From an uncultured Saprospiraceae bacterium (lineage in GTDB: Bacteria > Bacteroidota > Bacteroidia > Chitinophagales > Saprospiraceae), in assembly GCA_937961455.1 (NCBI GenBank), contig CALGNN010000163.1, positions 1 through 44,299 of the forward strand: a DNA stretch of 44,299 nucleotides. The letters run 5' to 3'. Of this stretch, positions 16,401 through 21,115 are shown piece by piece. A program made the position numbers and the translations under genes. The notes below the pieces were generated by a model that saw only the letters and a program-made list of their open reading frames with translations, had not been told where the DNA came from and searched no databases. Position 1 is the first letter of the stretch; each line of letters begins with the position of its first letter.

Positions 16401-19132
16401 ATCAAGCAGCTTTAGATGCAGCTTATGCAGCATGGTTAGCTGGTTTTGCAGTTACAGAAGTAGGATGTGGAGATGGTGTTGCAAGTTTCGATGTTACTCC
16501 TCCAGCAAGCGTGGATTATTGTGATGGAGCATCCATTACACTCACCTACACGTATTCTGACGGCTGTACAACGAATGAATGTACAGCAAGCTTTATCGTA
16601 ACAGAAGGAGCAGATCCAGCTGTAAGTTGTCCCGGAGATGTTGATGCTGTGGCATGTGACTATTCAGATCAAGCAGCTTTAGATGCAGCTTATGCAGCAT
16701 GGTTGGCAGACTTTGAAGTTACAGAAGCAGGATGTGGAGATGGTATCGGATCGTTTACTACGACACCTCCAACTAGTATAGATTACTGTATGGGTGATAC
16801 CATCACGCTTACTTATGAATATGATGATGGTTGTGGAAGTTCAGGATTTGAATCAGATTATATTGCGGCAACTTGGGGTGATAATTCTGTTCATTTCTTA
16901 GATAGTGATTTAAATAGTGTTGGCAGCTTCCCTACAGGTTCAACCAACCCAAATGGGATTGCAACTGATGGAACAACGATTTGGACTGCACATTTTTCAT
17001 CAAATGAAGTCATTGCATACGATGCGAGCGGGACTGAATTATATAGTTTACCTGGAATCGCTGCAAATGCTCAGGGATTAGAATACATAGCTGGAAATTT
17101 GATAGTAGCACAGATTGGTAACCTGAATTTCTATGATGCAGTAACTGGAACCCTTAATCTTAGTTTAAATCATGGACAAGGAAGTGGAATTGAAGGTATC
17201 ACTTATGATGGTACGCTAATATGGATGTTAGGTGATAATGGTATTTATGGTATTGATCCTTCAGACGGAAGTCTTGTATCAACGATTCCAAATGCAGCTA
17301 CTTATTGTGCATTTGATGGAACTGCCATTGGAAACCTAGGTGGAGGTAACTTGATTATAGGTTGTTCCAATGGTGATTGGCATGTAATATCAATCATTGA
17401 TGGAAGCGTCTCCCTTTCAGGTAATAATGGTTTAGATATGTTTGGAATCAAAGGAGCGAGCAACGTGGCTAACGGAGGAGGATCTGGCTCTGCAAGTTGC
17501 ACAGCAACATTCGCCATTGCAAAACCTGCAGAGGTGGCAGTAAGTTGCCCAGATGACCTTTTATCTTCTTCATGTGATTATGCAGATCAAGCAGCCCTAG
17601 ATGCAGCTTATGCAGCATGGTTAGCAGATTTTACTGTTACTGAGCCAGGATGTGGTGATGGTATAGGTGCATTTACAACAGTACCTCCAGCTCAAATTGA
17701 ATTGTGCCCAGGTGGTGAAGTTGAATTGACCTACGAATATATGGATGGTTGTACGATGGCTTCTTGCACTAAGTTATTCTTAGTGACGCCGAATACAGAT
17801 ATTCCAGTATTAGATTGTCCAGAAGATGCATACTTAGGAGTCAACCCTCTTGATGCTGATAATGATGGTATTCCAGATGTAATCCCAACAAGTGTTCCTT
17901 ATGTGGATGGTTGTGGAGAAACAGGAATGACTACATTATATACTGATGTATTTGATATGATTGGATGCCAGCACAGCTTGATCAGAACATTTATGAGAAC
18001 AGACAGATGTGGTCTTTATGCAGAATGTTCTGTGATTTGGACATGGATGATTGATTTTGAAGTAGAAGTTCAGGTAGTAGATATTACTTGCCTTGGATTT
18101 GCTGATGGATCTATTACTGCTATTCCAAGCCCAGCAAGTCAAGGACCTTATACTTATCTATGGTCGAATGGAGAAACTACACAAACCATTGATAATCTTG
18201 ATGGAGGATCATACTCAGTTACAGTAAGTACTGCTGAAGGTTGTGAAGTTGAATTAGACGAAATCATTGTATCTGAACCTGAGCAGTTGGATGCTGAAGA
18301 ATCAGCATTACTACTTGATTGCTTCGGCGATACTGATGGTCAAATATTCCTTACAGTTACTGGAGGAACTCCTTGGGATCCAGATGGTATACCGAACAGT
18401 GGTGATGAGTATTATCTATATGACTGGTATGGTGACGGAAATGCAGGAGGTGGAAGCACATTCTATGATCAAGTAGGAGATTTTGATGATCCTATGAACC
18501 CGTCAGGATTACCTGCAGGAACATACATATGTGTAATCATTGATGCAAATTTATGTAATACAGAGGTAACAGCAGTAATTGCTGAACCAGCAGAATTGTT
18601 AATTTCAGGTGTAAGTCCGAGCATTGATTGTAGTGGCAATCCTCCTTATACTGGGGATATAGACATTACCGTTACAGGTGGATTTGGACTTAAGACCTAC
18701 CAATGGGTTGACATATCTGGTACTATCATATCTACTGACGAAGATTTGACAGGTGTCCCAGAAGGTACTTACACGGTCACCGTTACAGATATGAATGGTT
18801 GTATGACAAGCCAAACAATAGACCTTGAATGCCCATCATTACTTTGTGAAGACGTATTGTACGTAAGTCAAGCAGATATTGATGCAGTTGGAACTACACC
18901 AACCATTTTTGCAGCAGAGGTTGAAGTCGTATCTAATGCAACAATAGCACCTGGCCAAAAGATTACTTTCTCAGCTGGAACTGTAATTAATTTGATGGTG
19001 GAGTTTGATTCACAAATGGCTTCAGAATTTAATACAATATTTATCCCTTGTTCTGATTTGGATTCTTTCGGATCCACTCCAGAAGAGATTATTGAAAATT
19101 ACCAAAACTCATTAGAAGAGGATAACAAGTAG
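10430..19132 (+). CDS. Giant secreted multi-domain repeat protein (adhesin-like)
   Basis: About 2900 residues from the ATG at 10430, chosen because a clean signal peptide follows (NAFLWLFFFACCTGVAFG, cut near residue 24). Parts in order: a beta-rich domain resembling DUF3344 (about 35-315); a region with Cys pairs; a GATase1/ThuA-like domain (about 541-760); thirteen 90-residue Cys-rich repeats (about 843-2460) built on CP-x-DVD-x(3)-CDYADQAALDAAYAAWL, GCGDGIG, IDYCxGDTITLTYxYxDGC and CTATFAVA; a second GATase-like domain inside repeat 7 and a beta-propeller-like domain inside repeat 12; about three SprB-like repeats (nt 18070-18830, with YLWSNGETTQTIDNLDGGSYSVTV); and a 3-coathanger-stack-like end (APGQKITFSAGTVINL). 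No membrane anchor or classic T9SS C-terminal domain is evident. Probably a cell-surface or matrix protein in adhesion or gliding; the cargo of the inserted domains is unknown. Confidence 0.85.
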   Translation: MKTHFKNAFLWLFFFACCTGVAFGQYDPGTYESTLNGLKKDNNNSFAETVPTGLINIYTGTGNYELSADGSGSTGSSYTVDVEKPTATAAVVAAYLMASSWEDVFVDGCITLDGNSLNIDGAAQVTYLHSVYTDVTSIAQTMLSSAPAGISSYNITECNTGAIDGVALLVVFEDPSLDEKTVSINWGGQDTAGDNFAINLSDPVDPADPSSILDMGLGIGFGYQPGTQVSNVSINGTLLSSSAGGQDDGSGSNGALITVGGIGDSNANPPDPNAGSGQAVDYDDELYNLLPFITPSTTSIAVSTDNPSNNDIIFLAYFVITGEANVVPCDNPIVATFVDVECLDNGTPGDDTDDRIKFNLLVTGGNGTSFSFTTTPDVGISGGTLSYGTTHSSFIGDPGSANGSIITLNIVDDTDGDCLLDAEVSIESCSVACAVQAECVEYDQDPIDLPACSPVPPGETDHTLIFDVGEDCGQTITMDYADTGDTDPCGGAAWTRTYTLYFDGVAYVESCPQDYIIADEALTVTCPDPVIADACLLGAETFEVLSIADSRVGTTWTMDGSSLVDHAVPKLLNPANFGSGGTLAGDINITHTTAEITTALLANYDLLYIGFIFDGTFTSNELLAMEAWVNAGGKMIITADDPGFDDVAEHFGHPSATQGNGTYVPAAGQSSHPIFDGPFGTISSFSAALTLGFFNNTAGTTVIAEDLNGNATILEKFVGAGHLMIIGDICTHSNNTLTSGSTITSDNDKYLGNLFAHMGAGSGGAGTLDALFADWLAGFQTSGGCNAVVQTDLSSLSDWANGKSCLETETELTVNYVVTDDCGSSLSCFSSFTIPAQPALSISCPSDVDMSTCDFANAAAINAAYDAWLAQFSVTADGCGDGVGVFSETPPVADFDYCVGDTITLTYEYADDCNSEICTVSFMIAGPAPVQVSCPADVDGSTCDYPDPESLQIAYDAWLAQFEVIEAGCGDGIGKFDPPPASLDFCNGDTVTVVYNYFDNCTSDICIASFMVSGAPPVEVSCPSFVDASVCDYADQAALDAAYTAWLNQFLVIEQGCGDGIPTFNVSIPQSIDYCLGDTIIIDMNYTDGCSTDACKSTFAVAAAAPVTISCPDDVSMSSCDFADQAELSAAYSAWLASFEVTSNGCGDGIGVFDGLPPVDIDYCTGDVVTLTYSYSDGCTTASCTKTFSVTAAPAVAVSCPAQFSAKESCFFASQADLDAAYQDWLSQFMVTEAGCGDGVGMFNYTPPASIDICTGDTIIIMYSYSDYCTTDYCAVTFAVAGSTQVEVSCPEDIDESVCEYADQAALDAAYAAWLAEFEVTEAGCGNGQGGFDITPPSAIDYCLGDTITLTFSYTDGCSDDACTATFAVAKGAEPAVICPGDVDELACDYADQAAIDAAYAAWLSGFQVTEAGCGDGIGSFTTTPPANIDYCLGDTVTLTFEYGDGCGEGDGTFEVLSIADSRVGTSWTMDGSALVDHAVPKLLNPANFGAGGTLEGDINITSTADPITAALLSNYDLLYIGYLFDGTLSASELIEIGNWVNAGGKMIITADDPNFDDVAEYFGHPTTTQGNSTYVPAAGQSSHPIFDGPFGTISSFSAALTLGFFTNTAGATVIAEDLAGNATILEKFVGAGHLMIIGDICTHSINTLTSGATITSDNDKYLGNLFAHMGAGVSEYVASCTATFAVAAGDIVEVSCPADVDASVCDFDDQNAITVAYEAWLNAFEVTVTGCGDGIGGFTTTPPDYIPYCDGDTVVLTYTYTDGCTTAECTSMFALAKGPDVEVACPNDAVYTSCDFTDQAALDAAYNAWLAEFMTVEDGCGGVCGFVVDPPLSIDLCLGDTITLTYKCEDFCSNSPLAHPLPDSEACSVDECTATFIVSRAEAVIVECSDAVDVSVCEYADQAALDAAYASWLAGFSVIEAGCGDGIGSYDIVPPSSIDYCMGDTITLSYSYSDGCTDATCTSTFAVAKANEVAVACPADVNQSVCDYADQAALDAAYAAWLAGFAVTEVGCGDGVASFDVTPPASVDYCDGASITLTYTYSDGCTTNECTASFIVTEGADPAVSCPGDVDAVACDYSDQAALDAAYAAWLADFEVTEAGCGDGIGSFTTTPPTSIDYCMGDTITLTYEYDDGCGSSGFESDYIAATWGDNSVHFLDSDLNSVGSFPTGSTNPNGIATDGTTIWTAHFSSNEVIAYDASGTELYSLPGIAANAQGLEYIAGNLIVAQIGNLNFYDAVTGTLNLSLNHGQGSGIEGITYDGTLIWMLGDNGIYGIDPSDGSLVSTIPNAATYCAFDGTAIGNLGGGNLIIGCSNGDWHVISIIDGSVSLSGNNGLDMFGIKGASNVANGGGSGSASCTATFAIAKPAEVAVSCPDDLLSSSCDYADQAALDAAYAAWLADFTVTEPGCGDGIGAFTTVPPAQIELCPGGEVELTYEYMDGCTMASCTKLFLVTPNTDIPVLDCPEDAYLGVNPLDADNDGIPDVIPTSVPYVDGCGETGMTTLYTDVFDMIGCQHSLIRTFMRTDRCGLYAECSVIWTWMIDFEVEVQVVDITCLGFADGSITAIPSPASQGPYTYLWSNGETTQTIDNLDGGSYSVTVSTAEGCEVELDEIIVSEPEQLDAEESALLLDCFGDTDGQIFLTVTGGTPWDPDGIPNSGDEYYLYDWYGDGNAGGGSTFYDQVGDFDDPMNPSGLPAGTYICVIIDANLCNTEVTAVIAEPAELLISGVSPSIDCSGNPPYTGDIDITVTGGFGLKTYQWVDISGTIISTDEDLTGVPEGTYTVTVTDMNGCMTSQTIDLECPSLLCEDVLYVSQADIDAVGTTPTIFAAEVEVVSNATIAPGQKITFSAGTVINLMVEFDSQMASEFNTIFIPCSDLDSFGSTPEEIIENYQNSLEEDNK
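12049..12708 (+). repeat. GATase1/ThuA-like domain, copy 1 (duplicated segment)
   Basis: A segment of about 220 codons, from TFEVLSIADSRVG to YLGNLFAHMGAG, occurs twice in the giant gene (second copy 14787-15459). The protein has an alternating strand-helix pattern with NYDLLYIGFIFDG, WVNAGGKMIITADDP and GHLMIIGDICTHS, like class I glutamine amidotransferase/ThuA-type folds; no Cys-His-Glu triad is evident, so a binding rather than catalytic role is likely. Nucleotide identity between copies is high over long runs, pointing to recent duplication or gene conversion. Confidence 0.75.
14787..15459 (+). repeat. GATase1/ThuA-like domain, copy 2, inserted in repeat 7
   Basis: The second copy of the domain described at 12049-12708. 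It interrupts repeat 7 between YGDGC and SCTATFAVA and is bordered by flexible residues (GEGDG on the left). The repeat resumes in frame right after it, so the domain is carried as a loop insertion rather than between repeats. Confidence 0.75.
16845..17491 (+). other. Beta-propeller-like domain inserted in repeat 12
   Basis: About 215 codons between YDDGCGSSG and SASCTATFAIA. The residues show repeated blade-like units (SDYIAATWGDNSVHFLDSD, IATDGTTIWTAHFSSNEVIAYD, ITYDGTLIWMLGDNGIYGID), as in NHL/YVTN-type propellers, probably about five blades. It occupies the same loop position as the domain in repeat 7, flanked by Gly/Ser linkers. Confidence 0.65.
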
Positions 19133-19142
19133 AACGGTAAGT

Positions 19143-19180
19143 AAAATGCTATTGATTCTATCAGAATCAATAGCATTTTT
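19143..19180 (+). terminator. Intrinsic terminator after the giant gene
   Basis: A 16-bp perfect stem, AAAATGCTATTGATTC (19143-19158) with GAATCAATAGCATTTT, around a 5-base loop, followed by T residues. It begins 10 bases after the stop codon. Confidence 0.85.
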
Positions 19181-19238
19181 AAAAAATTCAAACTATTGTA
19201 AGATTCTGAGATATTCAAAAAGGTTTGATAATTATTAT

Positions 19239-19266
19239 AAGAGTTCAGATTTTTCTGAACTCTTTT
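19239..19266 (+). terminator. Second intrinsic terminator
   Basis: AAGAGTTCAGA (19239-19249) pairs with TCTGAACTCTT (19254-19264) around TTTT, followed by a run of T. Together with the hairpin 60 bases upstream it forms a double terminator for the 8.7-kb gene. Confidence 0.75.
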
Positions 19267-19583
19267 TTATTAGAAATAGATTCATGATAAAGACTTAATC
19301 TTTGTTTGAAATTTTTGTATCCAATTAGAACTTATTTAGTGTACATCAAATGAAAATTCTAATTAATGAAAGACAAAAGATGAAGTCTTTGTGGAAAGGG
19401 CTATTTTAATGTAATAGTCAAAATAATTAGCCAGTAGAATTTGAAATATTCTTTTAATATTCTCGCAAACAATTTTTAGCTATTAGGCATTAGAATTATT
19501 GTATTGTTATGCTTAGAATACAAATAGTTACAATTGCATTACAGCTAGTAATTAAATATTCTAAGAAACTTAATGGATATTGC
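19267..19583. other. Intergenic region without recognisable gene
   Basis: Very AT-rich. The longest start-to-stop frame noticed is 19 codons (19350-19409) without support. No convincing RNA structure or repeat was seen apart from the terminators on the left and the promoter on the right. Confidence 0.5.
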
Positions 19584-19591
19584 TAATTTTG
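19584..19591 (+). promoter_or_regulatory. -7 promoter element of the receiver-HTH gene
   Basis: TAATTTTG is an exact TAnnTTTG element, 27 bases before the chosen ATG. No TTG is found at the ideal distance upstream, so the promoter may be weak or activator-dependent. Confidence 0.45.
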
Positions 19592-19618
19592 TAATTTTAA
19601 AGTTTTACACCTTTGTCT

Positions 19619-20581
19619 ATGAATCAATCAAAAGTTTTAATTGTCGATGATCGGGAGTTTGATCGAATCTTGTACAGAGAGTATCTTGGTGATACAAACT
19701 ACAGTTTCAAGGAATTAGATGATGGCGAAGCTGTTTTAGCTGCTTTAGAAGAATTCAAACCAGAAATTGTTTTATTAGATTGGCAAATGCCTAGAGTAGG
19801 TGGTCTTGAAACTTTAAAGAAACTCAAGGCTCATGAAATTTGGCGTCACATTCCAGTTATTGTGATTACGGGTCTTAAGAACGAGACTGTGATGACAGAA
19901 GCTTTCAATCTTGGAGGAGTTGATTTTATCAATAAGCCTGTCACACATACGGAGCTGAATCTTCGTGTGGAAAGTACCATATCCTTGTTTAAAGCTAAAG
20001 AAAGGTTAAAAGCTCAGAATAAAGAGATGGAAGAGCTGAATAAAATTATCAAACTCCAGAAAGACGATTTAGAAAAAACCTTAGAAATTAAAACAGAACT
20101 TTCAAGACTTAAAGAAGAGCAATTTAAAAGTCAAATGGAAGAAAGCAAAAGACGTTTGCTTACCATAGAAGTTGATGCTACAAAAGTAGCTAACAAACTT
20201 TCAGGTATTAAAAAAGAAATCATTGAGCTCAACGATGATTTAAAAAAGAACCAACCTATTAATATACTTTCAAAGAAGATCACCAATCTCGAAAGATCTA
20301 TAAATGATGTAGTAGATAGCTCTGATTCTTGGGATGAGTTTAAAAATGTTTATGAAAAAATTGATCCTGAATTCTTTAAGAAGCTCAAGACCTTATTCCC
20401 CAAACTTACCAACCTAGATCTAAAGCACTGTGCTTTCATCAAGATGAATATGGACAACTACGAAGTTTCCCAAATTATGAATGTAGAATTGAAAAGTATT
20501 CAGATGGCAAGATACAGACTCAAGAAAAAACTAAAACTGGTGGAAGCAGATTCCTTACAGGAATATATTTTGAATATATAA
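19619..20581 (+). CDS. Response regulator: receiver, coiled coil and C-terminal HTH-like domain
   Basis: A 320-residue regulator. Residues 5-125 are a receiver domain: KVLIVDDREFDR with the acidic pair, EIVLLDWQMPRVGG with the phosphorylated Asp, VIVITG, and the NKPVTHTEL lysine. Residues about 125-240 form a charged heptad-like coiled coil (NKEMEELNKIIKLQKDDLEK and following). The last 80 residues, FFKKLKTLFPKLTNLDLKHC to ARYRLKKKLKL, look like the LuxR-like HTH seen at the end of Bacteroidota hybrid and TPR sensor proteins (EVSQIMNVELKSIQMARYRL as recognition helix). The ATG at 19619 is preferred to the TTG two codons earlier because the -7 box fits. Its stop abuts the stop of the convergent receiver gene, and a histidine kinase lies beyond, so the three may form one circuit. 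Confidence 0.85.
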   Translation: MNQSKVLIVDDREFDRILYREYLGDTNYSFKELDDGEAVLAALEEFKPEIVLLDWQMPRVGGLETLKKLKAHEIWRHIPVIVITGLKNETVMTEAFNLGGVDFINKPVTHTELNLRVESTISLFKAKERLKAQNKEMEELNKIIKLQKDDLEKTLEIKTELSRLKEEQFKSQMEESKRRLLTIEVDATKVANKLSGIKKEIIELNDDLKKNQPINILSKKITNLERSINDVVDSSDSWDEFKNVYEKIDPEFFKKLKTLFPKLTNLDLKHCAFIKMNMDNYEVSQIMNVELKSIQMARYRLKKKLKLVEADSLQEYILNI

Positions 20582-21025
20582 TTAATCTGGGTTTTTAGGA
20601 AGGTGACAATTTCTCAACCAAAATTTATCAATTAAGGCGACAATTTCGAAAAATTCAGCAATATCAAATGATTTGCTTAGATAGGCATTTGCGCCTAAAT
20701 CGTAGCATTCGTTTATATCTGAATTAAGTTTGGATGTAGTAAGAATAATGACAGGCGTCTTCTGAAGTTTTTCCGTTTTCTTTATGCTTTTAAGGACCGT
20801 CTTACCATCTACCTTAGGAAGGTTTAAGTCCAAAATAACAATGTCAGGGATATTCTTTTCTTCTTCAGACGCGACGGAATCTATAAAACTAATGGCCTTG
20901 CCTCCATCGTTTAGTACATGTAAATCAACGAGCAAGTCGTTCTCCTTTACAGCTTCTTCAAAAAGCTTGATGTCACCTAAATTATCTTCTATTAATAGAA
21001 TGGTTTTAGATATTGAATTTGTCAT
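20582..21025 (-). CDS. Rcp1-like single-domain response regulator
   Basis: A 147-residue stand-alone receiver: ILLIEDNLGDIKLFEEAV with the acidic pocket, DIVILDLNLPKVDG with the phosphoryl-accepting Asp near 66, PVIILTTS, and YLSKSFDIAEF with the conserved lysine. The EDNxGD start and DLNLPK are typical of the Rcp1 group that partners phytochrome-like and other PAS-rich histidine kinases. Such a kinase lies upstream in the same direction, 90 bases away, and is the likely phosphodonor. The ATG at 21025 is used rather than a TTG two codons upstream. There is no output domain, so it would act by protein contact or as a phosphorelay intermediate. Confidence 0.9.
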   Translation of the reverse strand: MTNSISKTILLIEDNLGDIKLFEEAVKENDLLVDLHVLNDGGKAISFIDSVASEEEKNIPDIVILDLNLPKVDGKTVLKSIKKTEKLQKTPVIILTTSKLNSDINECYDLGANAYLSKSFDIAEFFEIVALIDKFWLRNCHLPKNPD

Positions 21026-21115
21026 GAGCAATTATAGGCTACCAATTTAGATATTATATACAATATTTAAACCGAATTTTCCAAATATTCCTTTTTCTAC
21101 GCTACTATGATTACT

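Larger units (their letters stand above)
12957..17810 (+). repeat. Thirteen tandem repeats of about 265-270 bp
   Basis: Repeat starts, marked by the (S/A)CP codons, lie near 12957, 13226, 13488, 13755, 14022, 14292, 14562, 15512, 15780, 16092, 16356, 16622 and 17540. Ordinary spacing is 260-270 bases (312 for the ninth, which has an extra loop); the two large gaps are repeats 7 and 12, which contain inserted domains. Each unit codes for about 90 residues with four or more conserved cysteines and an AAYxAWL helix. Later units (6, 7, 10-13) are more alike than the early ones, suggesting expansion from the C-terminal side. A degenerate unit (LFADWLAGFQTSGGCN) precedes the first. Confidence 0.85.

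Noticed and set aside
12957-17810. Regular 265-270 bp periodicity that could suggest a satellite or CRISPR-like array
   Set aside because: The repeats are in frame within one long open reading frame, diverge at third codon positions and code for a conserved protein unit.
19350-19409. Small frame of 19 codons between the double terminator and the receiver gene
   Set aside because: No promoter at a suitable place, no conserved composition or recognisable motif; such frames are expected by chance.
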